A stretch of 64,000 nucleotides of DNA, from positions 45,402 through 109,401 of the forward strand of contig JAEWAQ010000069.1 of NCBI GenBank assembly GCA_023391635.1, in the 5' to 3' direction. Under the pieces are notes generated by a model, which was not told the origin of the DNA, made no database searches, and saw only the letters and a list, made by a program, of their open reading frames with translations. Shown one piece after another: positions 16,696 to 25,866 of the stretch; positions within the stretch are counted from its first letter, which is position 1, and each line of letters opens with the position of its first letter. The translations under genes were made by a program, and so were the position numbers. The stretch comes from Bacillota bacterium. Lineage in GTDB: Bacteria > Bacillota > Bacilli > Paenibacillales > Paenibacillaceae.

Positions 16696-17598
16696 ATGAA
16701 ACCGGGATTGCATTCCGTAAGTTATTCGGGTACTTGGGGCGGGCAAACTGAGCTCATGCTTCCACAGTTTATTGAGAAGGCGGCCAAGCTCGGTTATGAA
16801 ACGATCGAGATTGCCGGCAAACGGCCGCATGGTTCGCCCATTGACATGAACAAGGAAGACAGAAGGAGCATCAAGCGGCTGATCGAGGATCACGGTCTTG
16901 AGTTGGCGTGCATGGCGAGTTATCATGATTTCTCGACCTTCTTCGAGCATAGGGATATGGCCTATATGGAAAAAGAATTGCTGTATATGAAAAGTATAAT
17001 CGAGCTGGCTCATGATTTGGGAAGCCCGATTGTCAGAACGTATACGGGCTATTACAAAGAGAATGTGCCTTATCGGGCGCAATGGGAAGCTTGCGTCGCA
17101 GGGATCAAAGAAAGTGCCCGCATGGCAGCGGCCTACGGCATTACGATCGGCGTTCAGAACCATTCCTGTATCGCAAGCGATCCGGACAGCCTGTTGGACC
17201 TGATGGCAGAAATCGATGAGCCGAATGCGAAGGTTGTGCTTGATGCTCCGTTCATCGACAATCACCATAAGCCGATGCGTGAGACCGTCCTTAAATTCAA
17301 AGGGATGATCGTCCATACCCATCTCACGGATTATATCAGAAGAGACAAGCACAAGTATGTTGCCGAGACAGTCACATTCGAGAACAACGGCATGGAAATG
17401 ATTTCGATTCCGATTGGCCGAGGGAGAATTGACTATCGGGAATTCATTGCCGCGTTGCATGAGGTTGGCTATACGGGCTCTTTATCCTATGAAATGTGTT
17501 CTCCGCTTGTAGGCGGAGGTTCCGAAGCGAATTTGGATCGCAGCGCTTCGGAGTCTTTGGTCTATGTGAAGCAAATATTGCAGGCGTTAAGCAAATGA
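16696..17598 (+). CDS. Sugar phosphate isomerase/epimerase (TIM barrel)
   Basis: A 300-residue TIM-barrel protein of the AP-endonuclease-2/xylose isomerase fold; V-V-L-D-A-P-F, I-V-H-T-H-L-T-D and S-Y-E-M-C are metal-site segments. The ATG at 16696 is used because GGGGAGA precedes it; an ATG at 16663 overlapping the previous stop is less likely. It is the last intact gene of the operon that starts near 7.2 kb and runs into a relic of another gene directly after its stop. Confidence 0.85.
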   Translation: MKPGLHSVSYSGTWGGQTELMLPQFIEKAAKLGYETIEIAGKRPHGSPIDMNKEDRRSIKRLIEDHGLELACMASYHDFSTFFEHRDMAYMEKELLYMKSIIELAHDLGSPIVRTYTGYYKENVPYRAQWEACVAGIKESARMAAAYGITIGVQNHSCIASDPDSLLDLMAEIDEPNAKVVLDAPFIDNHHKPMRETVLKFKGMIVHTHLTDYIRRDKHKYVAETVTFENNGMEMISIPIGRGRIDYREFIAALHEVGYTGSLSYEMCSPLVGGGSEANLDRSASESLVYVKQILQALSK

Positions 17599-17599
17599 T

Positions 17600-17674
17600 G
17601 AAGCTGACATCCAACTGGTCGTTCGCCAATTGCGGGACACGGCGGGATGGGTGAGAAGCGGATTCAATAATTAA
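17600..17674 (+). pseudogene. Relic of a DapA-family aldolase C-terminus
   Basis: In another frame, straddling the region just after the isomerase stop, the DNA encodes LVVRQLRDTAGWVRSGFN and then a stop. This matches the last residues of the intact DapA-family protein at 36974-37891 (LVIRQLRETASWVRQGL). Only about 25 codons remain, so this is a deletion scar. Confidence 0.7.
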
Positions 17675-17722
17675 TCGGATCCTGTTCAGGGCAATTATTG
17701 ATTGATCAAGGTGTTCATTCCA

Positions 17723-17765
17723 CAGAATGGGGCAAGCCGCCGCGCTTGCAGCCATTCTGTTTTTG
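17723..17765 (+). terminator. Rho-independent terminator
   Basis: CAGAATGG (17723-17730) pairs with CCATTCTG (17752-17759), an inner GCAAG/CTTGC pair extends the stem, and the hairpin is followed by TTTTTG. It closes the operon that ends with the isomerase at 16696. Confidence 0.8.
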
Positions 17766-17775
17766 TATGATATCG

Positions 17776-17809
17776 TTTACAGAATCATGATATGATGTTG
17801 ATTACAGAA
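17776..17809 (+). promoter_or_regulatory. Putative promoter with TTACAGAA direct repeats
   Basis: TTACAGAA occurs at 17777-17784 and 17802-17809, 25 bases apart, on either side of a -10-like TATGAT (17791-17796). The pair could be a binding site for the AraC-type regulator encoded immediately downstream. No good -35 is visible. Confidence 0.35.
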
Positions 17810-17844
17810 CAACGAATGGACACCGGGAGAAGGAGATCAGGCCG

Positions 17845-20070
17845 ATGGCTTACCTGCGGAGATGGAAGCTTTCCTTGAAGACGAATCATTTATATTTCCG
17901 AATCCTTGGATATTTCCTTTTCCTGCTGATCCCCACGTGCGTCGTTGGGGCGGTTGTATACTATGCCAATATATCGATTTACAAACAACAGTTGGCGGAC
18001 AAGCTGACCTCGAACCTCGCCGCGTCATCGCAGGTCATCGATATTTATTTACGAACGGCCGAACAGACCGCGATGAACTTCTTCATTAACGATACGGTTC
18101 AAGCTTACATGTCACCCTATGACATTCAGACGCCGGATGCGCACGAGAAAGCCACAAGCATTATCAAGGTGCTCGCGTCCAGCCGCAATATCATCAGCCC
18201 TTACATCGACGACTTGTTTGTATATGCGGACCGCAAGTGGGTGTATAAGAGTGAAGGGATGGAGGACTTTCATTCGTTCTTTAACGATTTCTACGTGTAT
18301 GAGGGATATAACGATTCGTATTGGGGGCAATTGCTGAAAGCCGATTATTCCTTCCGCGTATTGAAGCCTACGACGGTCTCGAAGCGGTTCGTTGCCCGAA
18401 GCGAAACGGTTGTGCCGGTCGTAACGACTCAATATATTCGGGGTAATCAAGTCGTGATGGTCGTGACGATTTCCGCATCGAAAATTATGGATACACTTAC
18501 GAATGGAGCGATTGTGGACGCCACGCGATTTGCCGTGACCGATAATGAAGGGAATCTGATCGTCGCAGACCCGCTGATCGGCGCTTCCGTCTCCTTGCCC
18601 GAATTGGCGGATGCGCTTCAAGGCTCGTCCGGTCATGGCGATATTCGCATCGACAATGTGGATTATTTGGTCAACCTGCATCAATCGGAATACGGCTGGA
18701 GCTACTATGCGCTGACGCCCGCGCATGTGTACAAGGATCAAGCAACCGGCATTCTGTCGGTTACGGTGTGGCTGGCGCTCGTGCTTATTCTGATCGGCGT
18801 CGTGTTCTCCTTCATCTTCAGCACGAAGCTGTACAATCCGATTCGGAACCTGTTGCAGGCTTATCACGAGCGGGAGCAGTTCTCGGGAGAACTGCTGGAG
18901 AATGCTTTCTTGAATTTGCTGAATGGCGCAAGTTCGGATAAGTACAAGGCGTTCATGGAAGAAATCGGATTTGCGGAAGGCGAATACGTGTGCGTCTGCA
19001 TCAAGTTTAATTTCAAGGAGGCCTTCTACCATGAAATTCAGGATGTCGAGCGGCTGACCATCCTGGAGCGGTTGAAGAAAATTATTCTCGGCGTGCTGCA
19101 TCACCAGGTAGACACGTATGTCATCGAAATCCAAAATCAATTTTATGCGGCCATGATCAACCTGAAGAAGGAAGAGGACCGCAAGGAGCTGGATAAGTGC
19201 CTGCGCTCGCTGCTGTCCACTTTCGAATACGATACGAAATACTGCAGGCTGACCATTGGCGTCGGGAGAACGTATGCCGCAGCGGCCGATCTTGCGGATT
19301 CGTTCGGCGATGCCAGGATTGCGCTGGCCAAGGCGGATCCCAAACAGGATTTCCAAATTATTGATTGTTCCGACTATCCGGTGGAGGAGAGCTTTCATTT
19401 CAACTTCGCCGACGAGAATAAAGTCATTAACGGCTTGCGGGCCGGCGACAAGGACGTCTTGAATGCGATCGTGCAATCGACTGTCCGTGTGAATCTGGAG
19501 AAGGATACCTCGCACAACTATATGAACCTGCTGTTGATCGAGCTGTACAATATCGGCATCAAGTATGCGATCGAGAGAGGGATTACCCCGGCCCGACTGC
19601 TGCGCGAGGACGATCATCGCATTCTGAGCGGCAAGAGCAATTTCACGATGGACTTGAACGACCAGACCGAGCTGCTGATCCGGTTCTATGAAGCGATTAT
19701 GGAGAGAGCGACGAGCCCGGAAGATAACAAGGCAGGCCAGCTGGTCTCGCGGATGATGTCTTATATCGATGAGAATTTTGCCCAGGACTTGTATTTGGAA
19801 CGAATCGCTGCGGAAATGAATTTGTCCGCGAAGTATGTTTCGAAGGTGTTCAAGGAAATAACGGGAACGAATATGACCGATTATATCAGCATGAAACGAA
19901 TCGGCGAGGCGAAACAATTGCTGGCGACAACACAGTTGAAAAACGACGAGATCGCAGAGCGGGTCGGAATCGTCAGCCGCGCTACCTTCTTCAGGCTGTT
20001 CAAGAAGTACGAAGGCGTGACGCCGCAGGAGTATCGCGCCATGCTTATGCGGGAACAACGCGATTCGTAA
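17845..20070 (+). CDS. Membrane-anchored AraC family regulator (YesS/YtdP-like)
   Basis: A 741-residue one-component sensor: membrane helix near residues 18-40, extracellular Cache-like sensor region with the I-D-I-Y-L-R-T-A segment after it, second helix around 310-330, a cytoplasmic middle region, and a C-terminal AraC helix-turn-helix pair (about 640-741). AAGGAGAT precedes the start. It is paralogous to the protein at 29994, and the two bracket a pair of related transporter modules. It probably controls the lplB-type genes directly after it. Confidence 0.9.
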   Translation: MAYLRRWKLSLKTNHLYFRILGYFLFLLIPTCVVGAVVYYANISIYKQQLADKLTSNLAASSQVIDIYLRTAEQTAMNFFINDTVQAYMSPYDIQTPDAHEKATSIIKVLASSRNIISPYIDDLFVYADRKWVYKSEGMEDFHSFFNDFYVYEGYNDSYWGQLLKADYSFRVLKPTTVSKRFVARSETVVPVVTTQYIRGNQVVMVVTISASKIMDTLTNGAIVDATRFAVTDNEGNLIVADPLIGASVSLPELADALQGSSGHGDIRIDNVDYLVNLHQSEYGWSYYALTPAHVYKDQATGILSVTVWLALVLILIGVVFSFIFSTKLYNPIRNLLQAYHEREQFSGELLENAFLNLLNGASSDKYKAFMEEIGFAEGEYVCVCIKFNFKEAFYHEIQDVERLTILERLKKIILGVLHHQVDTYVIEIQNQFYAAMINLKKEEDRKELDKCLRSLLSTFEYDTKYCRLTIGVGRTYAAAADLADSFGDARIALAKADPKQDFQIIDCSDYPVEESFHFNFADENKVINGLRAGDKDVLNAIVQSTVRVNLEKDTSHNYMNLLLIELYNIGIKYAIERGITPARLLREDDHRILSGKSNFTMDLNDQTELLIRFYEAIMERATSPEDNKAGQLVSRMMSYIDENFAQDLYLERIAAEMNLSAKYVSKVFKEITGTNMTDYISMKRIGEAKQLLATTQLKNDEIAERVGIVSRATFFRLFKKYEGVTPQEYRAMLMREQRDS

Positions 20071-20227
20071 GCCGTTTTGAGACTGTGAAGGACAAATGCG
20101 ACTTGCGGCAAATACGGAAAATTAAGAGTTGCGAAGCCGATTTGATCGTATTCACGGGACGTTGTCACCGATTATGCTGAGCGTGGGAGATGACCCAACC
20201 ACCAAGGCAGAGGCAGGAGGTGAAAAC

Positions 20228-21124
20228 GTGTTGCGAAGACGGCTTGTACGCAGCAAATACTTGTATATGATGTTTTTCCTGCCGTTCCTGTACTTTCTTG
20301 TTTTCCATTACGTCCCGATGTTCGGGAATGTGATCGCTTTCCAGAATTACAACGTTGTTACCGGATTTATTAAGAGTCGGTTCGTGGGAATTGCGCATTT
20401 TAAGGAATTCTTGGTAGACCCGTATTTCTGGAAATTGCTCCGAAACACGCTGTTGTTGAACGTGTATGGCGCCATCTTCAGTTTTCCGGCGCCGATCGTG
20501 CTCGCTTTGCTGCTCAACGAGCTCAGGCTGCAGTTGTTCAAAAGATTCGTGCAATCCGTCGCGTATCTGCCTCACTTCCTGTCGACGGTCGTCGTATCGG
20601 GGATGATCGTCAATTACTTGGCTTATGACGGGGTGGTCAACCGAATCATCGAGCAATTGGGCGGAGAGCAAATTCAGTTCATGAACGATCCGTCCTGGTT
20701 CCGCACGATCTATATCGTCTCCGATATATGGCAGCAAGTCGGATGGGGTACGATCATCTACCTGGCGGCCTTAACGGGCATCGACCCGCAGTTGTACGAG
20801 GCGGCGCGAATGGACGGGGCCGGCCGGTTCAAGCAGATCCGGCATGTCGCGTTGCCCGGCATCGTTCCGGTCATCACGATCCTGTTCCTGCTGAATATCG
20901 GGAACTTCCTGACGGTCGGCTATGAGAAGATTCTGCTCTTGTACAACGGATCGACTTACGAGACGGCGGATGTCATTCAGACTTTCGTCTACAGAAGAGG
21001 CTTGCTCGGCAGCGATCTGAGCTTTGCTTCCGCAGTGGGCATGTTCCAGTCCGTCGTCGCATTCATTCTAGTGGTCGGGGCGAACCGGCTTACGAAGCGG
21101 CTCGGCGGAACTGCGCTCTGGTAA
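20228..21124 (+). CDS. Sugar ABC transporter permease, LplB type
   Basis: A 298-residue permease with six helices and the EAA loop E-A-A-R-M-D-G-A. The N-terminus K-Y-L-Y-M-M-F-F-L-P-F-L is typical of the LplB group that imports oligosaccharides in Paenibacillus and Bacillus. The GTG at 20228 is the start: AGGAGGTG lies five bases ahead, whereas the upstream ATGs at 20129 and 20174 have no site. It belongs with the next permease and the lipoprotein at 22070. Confidence 0.9.
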   Translation: MLRRRLVRSKYLYMMFFLPFLYFLVFHYVPMFGNVIAFQNYNVVTGFIKSRFVGIAHFKEFLVDPYFWKLLRNTLLLNVYGAIFSFPAPIVLALLLNELRLQLFKRFVQSVAYLPHFLSTVVVSGMIVNYLAYDGVVNRIIEQLGGEQIQFMNDPSWFRTIYIVSDIWQQVGWGTIIYLAALTGIDPQLYEAARMDGAGRFKQIRHVALPGIVPVITILFLLNIGNFLTVGYEKILLLYNGSTYETADVIQTFVYRRGLLGSDLSFASAVGMFQSVVAFILVVGANRLTKRLGGTALW

Positions 21125-21133
21125 GATTGGGAG

Positions 21134-22024
21134 ATGATGGGTATGAAACGTTTGAGCGCCCGCGGGCATACGGCTTTCGATTATGTGAACGTACTGCTCA
21201 TGCTTGGCGTCATCTTTGTGATGCTGTACCCGATTTACTACATGGCGATCGTATCCATCAGCAACGGGACTTCGGTAGCCAGGGGAGAGGTAGGCTTCCT
21301 GCCCGTCAAGGTAACCTGGAAGGCCTATGAAATCATATTTTCGGATGCGCCGATTGTGACCGCCTACAAGAACACGATCGTATACACGGCTCTCGGCGTG
21401 TTCATCAATCTGCTTATGACGTCGCTGTGCGCTTATCCGCTGTCCAGGAAGGAATTTTACGGCAAAACCTTTTTCTCGCTGTTCGTCGTATTCACGATGT
21501 TCTTCGACGGCGGGATGATCCCGAGGTTTCTCGTCGTGAACGGGCTGGGCATGCTGGATACGATGTGGGCAATCGTCATCCCGACGGCCATTAACGTGTT
21601 CTATATGATGATGATGCGGACCTTCTTCCAGGCGATCCCGGAGGCGCTGCACGAATCCGCCTTCATCGACGGAGCGAACGATTGGACGGTGTTCCGGAAA
21701 GTAGTCATCCCGCTGTCGGCTCCGCTGCTCGCGACGATGACGTTATTCTATGCGGTGTCGCACTGGAATAGCTATTTCCCGGCACTGATCTATTTGAACG
21801 ACAACACGCTCTATCCGATCCAGATTATTTTGCGCAACATCGTCATTCAAGGAGACGTCGCTTCGCAATCGACGGAGACGAACGGCGTGATGGGAACGCT
21901 CGTCGTGGACCAGAATATCAAATATGCGGTTGTCATTATCGCGATATTGCCGATTCTGCTGCTGTATCCGTTCTTGCAGAAGTATTTCGTCAAAGGCGCA
22001 ATGGTCGGTTCGCTGAAAGGGTAA
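21134..22024 (+). CDS. Sugar ABC transporter permease, YtcP/LplC type
   Basis: A 296-residue permease with six helices; the EAA loop reads E-S-A-F-I-D-G-A-N-D, and the protein ends K-G-A-M-V-G-S-L-K-G as is standard for this group. Three ATGs are close together (21134, 21137, 21143); the last has the best spacing from GGGAG. It begins ten bases after the LplB-type gene and is paralogous to the protein at 24827. Confidence 0.9.
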   Translation: MMGMKRLSARGHTAFDYVNVLLMLGVIFVMLYPIYYMAIVSISNGTSVARGEVGFLPVKVTWKAYEIIFSDAPIVTAYKNTIVYTALGVFINLLMTSLCAYPLSRKEFYGKTFFSLFVVFTMFFDGGMIPRFLVVNGLGMLDTMWAIVIPTAINVFYMMMMRTFFQAIPEALHESAFIDGANDWTVFRKVVIPLSAPLLATMTLFYAVSHWNSYFPALIYLNDNTLYPIQIILRNIVIQGDVASQSTETNGVMGTLVVDQNIKYAVVIIAILPILLLYPFLQKYFVKGAMVGSLKG

Positions 22025-22069
22025 ACGGCTTTATTCTGCAGGTCACTTCATGCCATGGGGGAATGAAAT

Positions 22070-23683
22070 ATGGGCAAAAATAAATGGTTGGTTTCCATCG
22101 TTGCGGTATTCATGCTGGCAGCCGTCGTGCTGTCGGCTTGCTCCAGTGCGAATAACGGAGGCGCATCCTCGTCTCCACCCGCTTCAAGCGATCCGTCGAA
22201 GCCTGCTTCAAGCGCAAGCCAGACGCCGTCGGAACCGGCGGCGCCGGCCAGAACGATTACGGTCATGAGAAGCGATACGGCGATTCAACCGCTCTTGAAG
22301 GATTCGCCGGCGCTGCAGGAAATCATGAAGCATACGAATACGAAGATCAATGTTCAAGGCGTGCCGGAGAGCGACTATGACGCCAAGAAGAATACGCTGA
22401 TCGCAACCAATAACATTCCGGACGTCATGTTTGTCAAGAAAGCCGATATTATCACGTACGCGAACACGGGCATCTTCCTCGACCTGACGCCGTATCTCGA
22501 TGAGTATGCGCCGAACCTGAAGAAGCGCATCGAAGCGGATCCGGAGGCGAACAAGCTTAAGATAGACGGCAAGCTGTATGGATTCCCGATCATGGCCAAC
22601 AAAGAAACGGCCGCGAATGTCGGCAACTTCCCGATGATTCGCATGGACATTCTCAAGGAACTGAACCTGAATGCGCCGACGACCTTCGATGAGCTGTACG
22701 ACGTGCTGAAGGCGTTCAAGAAGGCTTACCCGGATTCGTATCCGTGGTCGTTCCGCAACGGCTCCGAATACAATTTGCGGTTCCTGTCTTACGCATTCGG
22801 CGGCGGGTTCTCGATTTACTATGAGCCTAAGGAAGATAAGTACATCTACGGGCCGACCCGGCCCGAATTCAAGGATTCGATCACGTTCCTGAACAAGCTG
22901 TACAAGGAGAAGCTGCTCGATCCGAATTTCTCGACGTTGACGGTACAGCAATGGCAGCAAAATTTGAGTTCCGGGAAATCGCTCTTCTTCTATGACAACT
23001 ACACGTTCGCGACGAATTTCAACATGGCGCTGCAGGAAGTGAACCCCGAAGCCAAGTTCGATATGCTGCCCGTTCTGGCCGACATGAACGGAAACAAACG
23101 GAACTATATGGATAATCCGTCCAGCTTCAACTCCTATGTGATCAGCAGCAAGGCGGAGCATCCTGAAGAAATCGTCAAAATGTTCGATTGGATGTACAGC
23201 GACGAAGGCGCGGAAGCGACCAATTTCGGAACGCTCGGCGAGCATTACACGAAGGACGGCGGCAAAATCGTTATCGATTCGGGCTTGCTCGACCAATTCA
23301 AGGATAAGCAAGATCCGTATCGCGCAATGCAGTCTTATTTGGGAACCGGGCTGCTGTCCTTCGCGGTCATGACGGACGATACGCCGATGCTGACGATCTC
23401 TCCGGAGCAATTGAAAGTTTGGTCGGATACGGTGAAAGGCCAGAAGGATCAAGGCATCGTCGTGGAAAAACCGCTTGATCCGCCGTTTACCGACGACGAA
23501 CGCGAGCAGCTGAAGCAGTTGAATTCCAAAGTAGGCACGATCGTCACGCAGAACATCGACAAATTCATCTTGGGCACGAGACCGTTAAGCGACCTGGATA
23601 AATTCGGCAAGGAGCTTGCGGACGGCGGCGCTGCAGATATCGAGAAAATCTATAACGACGCTTGGGCAAGGATGAAGTCGTAG
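22070..23683 (+). CDS. Extracellular sugar-binding lipoprotein, LplA type
   Basis: A 537-residue binding protein with a lipoprotein signal ending L-S-A-C (C24), a Ser/Pro/Ala-rich tether and the long two-lobe domain typical of LplA-type receptors that bind oligosaccharides. It completes the first LplBC-A module and is followed by a strong terminator. The protein at 25867 is a clear paralogue (shared I-A-T-N-N-x-P-D-V-M and F-I-x-G-T-R-P-L-S segments). Confidence 0.92.
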   Translation: MGKNKWLVSIVAVFMLAAVVLSACSSANNGGASSSPPASSDPSKPASSASQTPSEPAAPARTITVMRSDTAIQPLLKDSPALQEIMKHTNTKINVQGVPESDYDAKKNTLIATNNIPDVMFVKKADIITYANTGIFLDLTPYLDEYAPNLKKRIEADPEANKLKIDGKLYGFPIMANKETAANVGNFPMIRMDILKELNLNAPTTFDELYDVLKAFKKAYPDSYPWSFRNGSEYNLRFLSYAFGGGFSIYYEPKEDKYIYGPTRPEFKDSITFLNKLYKEKLLDPNFSTLTVQQWQQNLSSGKSLFFYDNYTFATNFNMALQEVNPEAKFDMLPVLADMNGNKRNYMDNPSSFNSYVISSKAEHPEEIVKMFDWMYSDEGAEATNFGTLGEHYTKDGGKIVIDSGLLDQFKDKQDPYRAMQSYLGTGLLSFAVMTDDTPMLTISPEQLKVWSDTVKGQKDQGIVVEKPLDPPFTDDEREQLKQLNSKVGTIVTQNIDKFILGTRPLSDLDKFGKELADGGAADIEKIYNDAWARMKS

Positions 23684-23718
23684 TTCCGGCAATGAAGCTT
23701 AATCCATAATCGTTGAGC

Positions 23719-23766
23719 AATCGCACGCCTGCTGTCCCACTATGGGAGCAGGCGTGCGATTTTCTT
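23719..23766 (+). terminator. Strong Rho-independent terminator
   Basis: Perfect 15-base arms at 23719-23733 and 23747-23761 with additional pairing inside the loop, followed by a T-rich run. It ends the first transporter module before the second begins. Confidence 0.92.
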
Positions 23767-23930
23767 GTCGTTGGCCGAAACAGAAAAATGGCAACAGGGA
23801 GACTATTGGCACAAACAAGGTCGGTGAGATTATTGAGACACGGCAGCCTCGATTGGATGGTTCAATCTGCCTGAAGCTTTGCTACACTGAGCCTAGTCAG
23901 TCAGCACCGTGCAGAGGGGAGAATCATTTT

Positions 23931-24833
23931 GTGGCCGCGTTGATCAAGACGCTTAACCGAAACAAATACTTATACGCGATGATCAGCTTGCCGATTTTGT
24001 ATTTCGCTATTTTTAAATATGGCGCGCTATTCGGACTGTTGATCGGATTTGAGAATTACAGCTTTGTCAAAGGCGTCTTCGGCAGCAAATGGGTCGGCCT
24101 GGCGCACTTTCGCGATTTCCTCGGCGATCCGTACTTTTGGAAGCTGGTGCGCAATACGATACTGATCAATGTCTATATGATCCTATTTGCCTTTCCGGCG
24201 CCAATCCTGCTGGCGTTGTTGCTCAATGAGGCCAGAGCCAAGCTGTTCAAGCGGTTTGCCCAATCGATCAGCTATTTGCCGCATTTTCTGTCCACGGTAG
24301 TGGTCTGCGGCATGGTGGTCAACTTTTTGTCCCACGAAGGCGCGGTCAACCGGATTTTGGGCCTGTTCGGCACCGACCCGATCCCTTTCCTGATGATCGC
24401 CGATTGGTTCCGCACGATCTACGTCACATCCGAGATCTGGCAGAGCGTCGGCTGGGGGTCGATCATCTATCTCGCCGCGCTGGCCGGCATCGATCCGCAG
24501 CAATATGAAGCGGCTACGCTCGACGGGGCCAACCGGGTTCAACGGATCCGCCACGTAACCTTGCCCGGCATCGCGCCGGTGATCACGATCATGTTTCTGC
24601 TGAATCTGGGCAACATCATGTCGATCGGCTACGAGAAAATATTGCTGCTGTATACCGGCCCGACTTACGAGACGGCCGATGTCATCTCGACTTTCGTATA
24701 CCGGCGGGGGTTGCTGGGCAACGACTTCAGCTATGCGACGGCTGTTGAATTTTTCCAGTCGGTCATCGCGCTGCTGTTCGTCACGACGGCCAACCAAGTT
24801 TCGAAGAAAGTGAGTGAGACAAGCTTATGGTAA
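23931..24833 (+). CDS. Sugar ABC transporter permease, LplB type (second module)
   Basis: A 300-residue permease with six helices and EAA loop E-A-A-T-L-D-G-A-N-R, paralogous to the protein at 20228. The GTG at 23931 is the likely start, with AGGGGAG nine bases ahead; longer in-frame extensions reach back into the terminator and are not credible. It opens the long operon that appears to run to 34639. The stop overlaps the next gene by seven bases. Confidence 0.9.
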   Translation: MAALIKTLNRNKYLYAMISLPILYFAIFKYGALFGLLIGFENYSFVKGVFGSKWVGLAHFRDFLGDPYFWKLVRNTILINVYMILFAFPAPILLALLLNEARAKLFKRFAQSISYLPHFLSTVVVCGMVVNFLSHEGAVNRILGLFGTDPIPFLMIADWFRTIYVTSEIWQSVGWGSIIYLAALAGIDPQQYEAATLDGANRVQRIRHVTLPGIAPVITIMFLLNLGNIMSIGYEKILLLYTGPTYETADVISTFVYRRGLLGNDFSYATAVEFFQSVIALLFVTTANQVSKKVSETSLW

Positions 24834-25738
24834 GCCGTACGATGGCCAATCGGTCCCGCATGCTCGGGCGGCGAAAGCCGCGGACAATGGGCTCCCTGCT
24901 GTTTGACGCCTGCATTTATGTGTTTCTTGCGATCATGATTCTGACGTTCTTGTATCCGATCTATTATTTGTTCATCGTATCGGTCAGCAACGGGATCCAT
25001 GTGATGCGCGGCGACGTGAAGCTGCTGCCGATCGGCTTCAATCTGGAGGCGTATTATACGCTGCTGGGCGATCCGTCGATTCTGAAGGCTTACAAAAATA
25101 CGCTGGTATATACCTCGGTCGGTACGCTCATCAATTTGATCATGACGGCGCTGTGCGCTTACCCGCTGTCGCGACAGGGCTTTGCCGGCAGACGGTTCTT
25201 CACGATCTTCATCGTCATCACGATGTTGTTCCACGGCGGGATGATTCCGTCCTATCTGGTCGTCAACAGCTTGCATTTGACCAATACGATGTGGGCGATC
25301 GTACTGCCGCCGGCGATCAATGTCTGGTATATGATCATCATGCGCACCTTCTTCCAGAACATCCCGCACGAGATTCATGAATCGGCCTTCATGGACGGAG
25401 CGAACGACTTGAGCATATTTCTCAAGATCATCCTGCCGTTGTCGATGCCGGTCATCGCCACGATGGTGATGTTCTATGCCGTATGGCACTGGAACAGCTT
25501 CTTTCCGGCGATGATCTATCTGAACGAGAAGGCGCTGTATCCCGTTCAGTTGACGATGCGCTCGATACTGATCGACGGCAATCTGAACGAGTCCGATCCG
25601 AGCCGCGACTTGACTACGATATCGACGAATCTCAAGTATGCGATGATCATCATTACCATCCTGCCGATCGTGCTGGTGTATCCGTTTATTCAGAAATATT
25701 TCGTTCAAGGCGCGATGGTCGGTTCATTGAAAGGGTAG
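24827..25738 (+). CDS. Sugar ABC transporter permease, YtcP/LplC type (second module)
   Basis: A 303-residue permease with six helices and EAA loop E-S-A-F-M-D-G-A-N-D; the C-terminus ends G-A-M-V-G-S-L-K-G as in its paralogue at 21134. It overlaps the preceding permease gene, indicating coupled translation, and precedes the binding lipoprotein by about 130 bases, where a short AACGCG/CGCGTT hairpin (25780-25797) could affect transcript stability. Confidence 0.9.
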   Translation: MVSRTMANRSRMLGRRKPRTMGSLLFDACIYVFLAIMILTFLYPIYYLFIVSVSNGIHVMRGDVKLLPIGFNLEAYYTLLGDPSILKAYKNTLVYTSVGTLINLIMTALCAYPLSRQGFAGRRFFTIFIVITMLFHGGMIPSYLVVNSLHLTNTMWAIVLPPAINVWYMIIMRTFFQNIPHEIHESAFMDGANDLSIFLKIILPLSMPVIATMVMFYAVWHWNSFFPAMIYLNEKALYPVQLTMRSILIDGNLNESDPSRDLTTISTNLKYAMIIITILPIVLVYPFIQKYFVQGAMVGSLKG

Positions 25739-25866
25739 AGGCCCGCTGGAGATGGAAGACGGCAGCCGGAAAGGGGGTGAACGCGCAAAGTCGCGTTAGG
25801 CAAGCAATGGGCATGATCCGTGCAAATGAAAAGGGTTGACACCACCATTTGAGAGGGAGAGGTTCT

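Noticed and set aside
18112..20058. 648-residue minus-strand ORF
   Set aside because: It lies entirely opposite the membrane AraC gene, is rich in Arg, Gln and His as GC-rich shadows are, and shows no domain.
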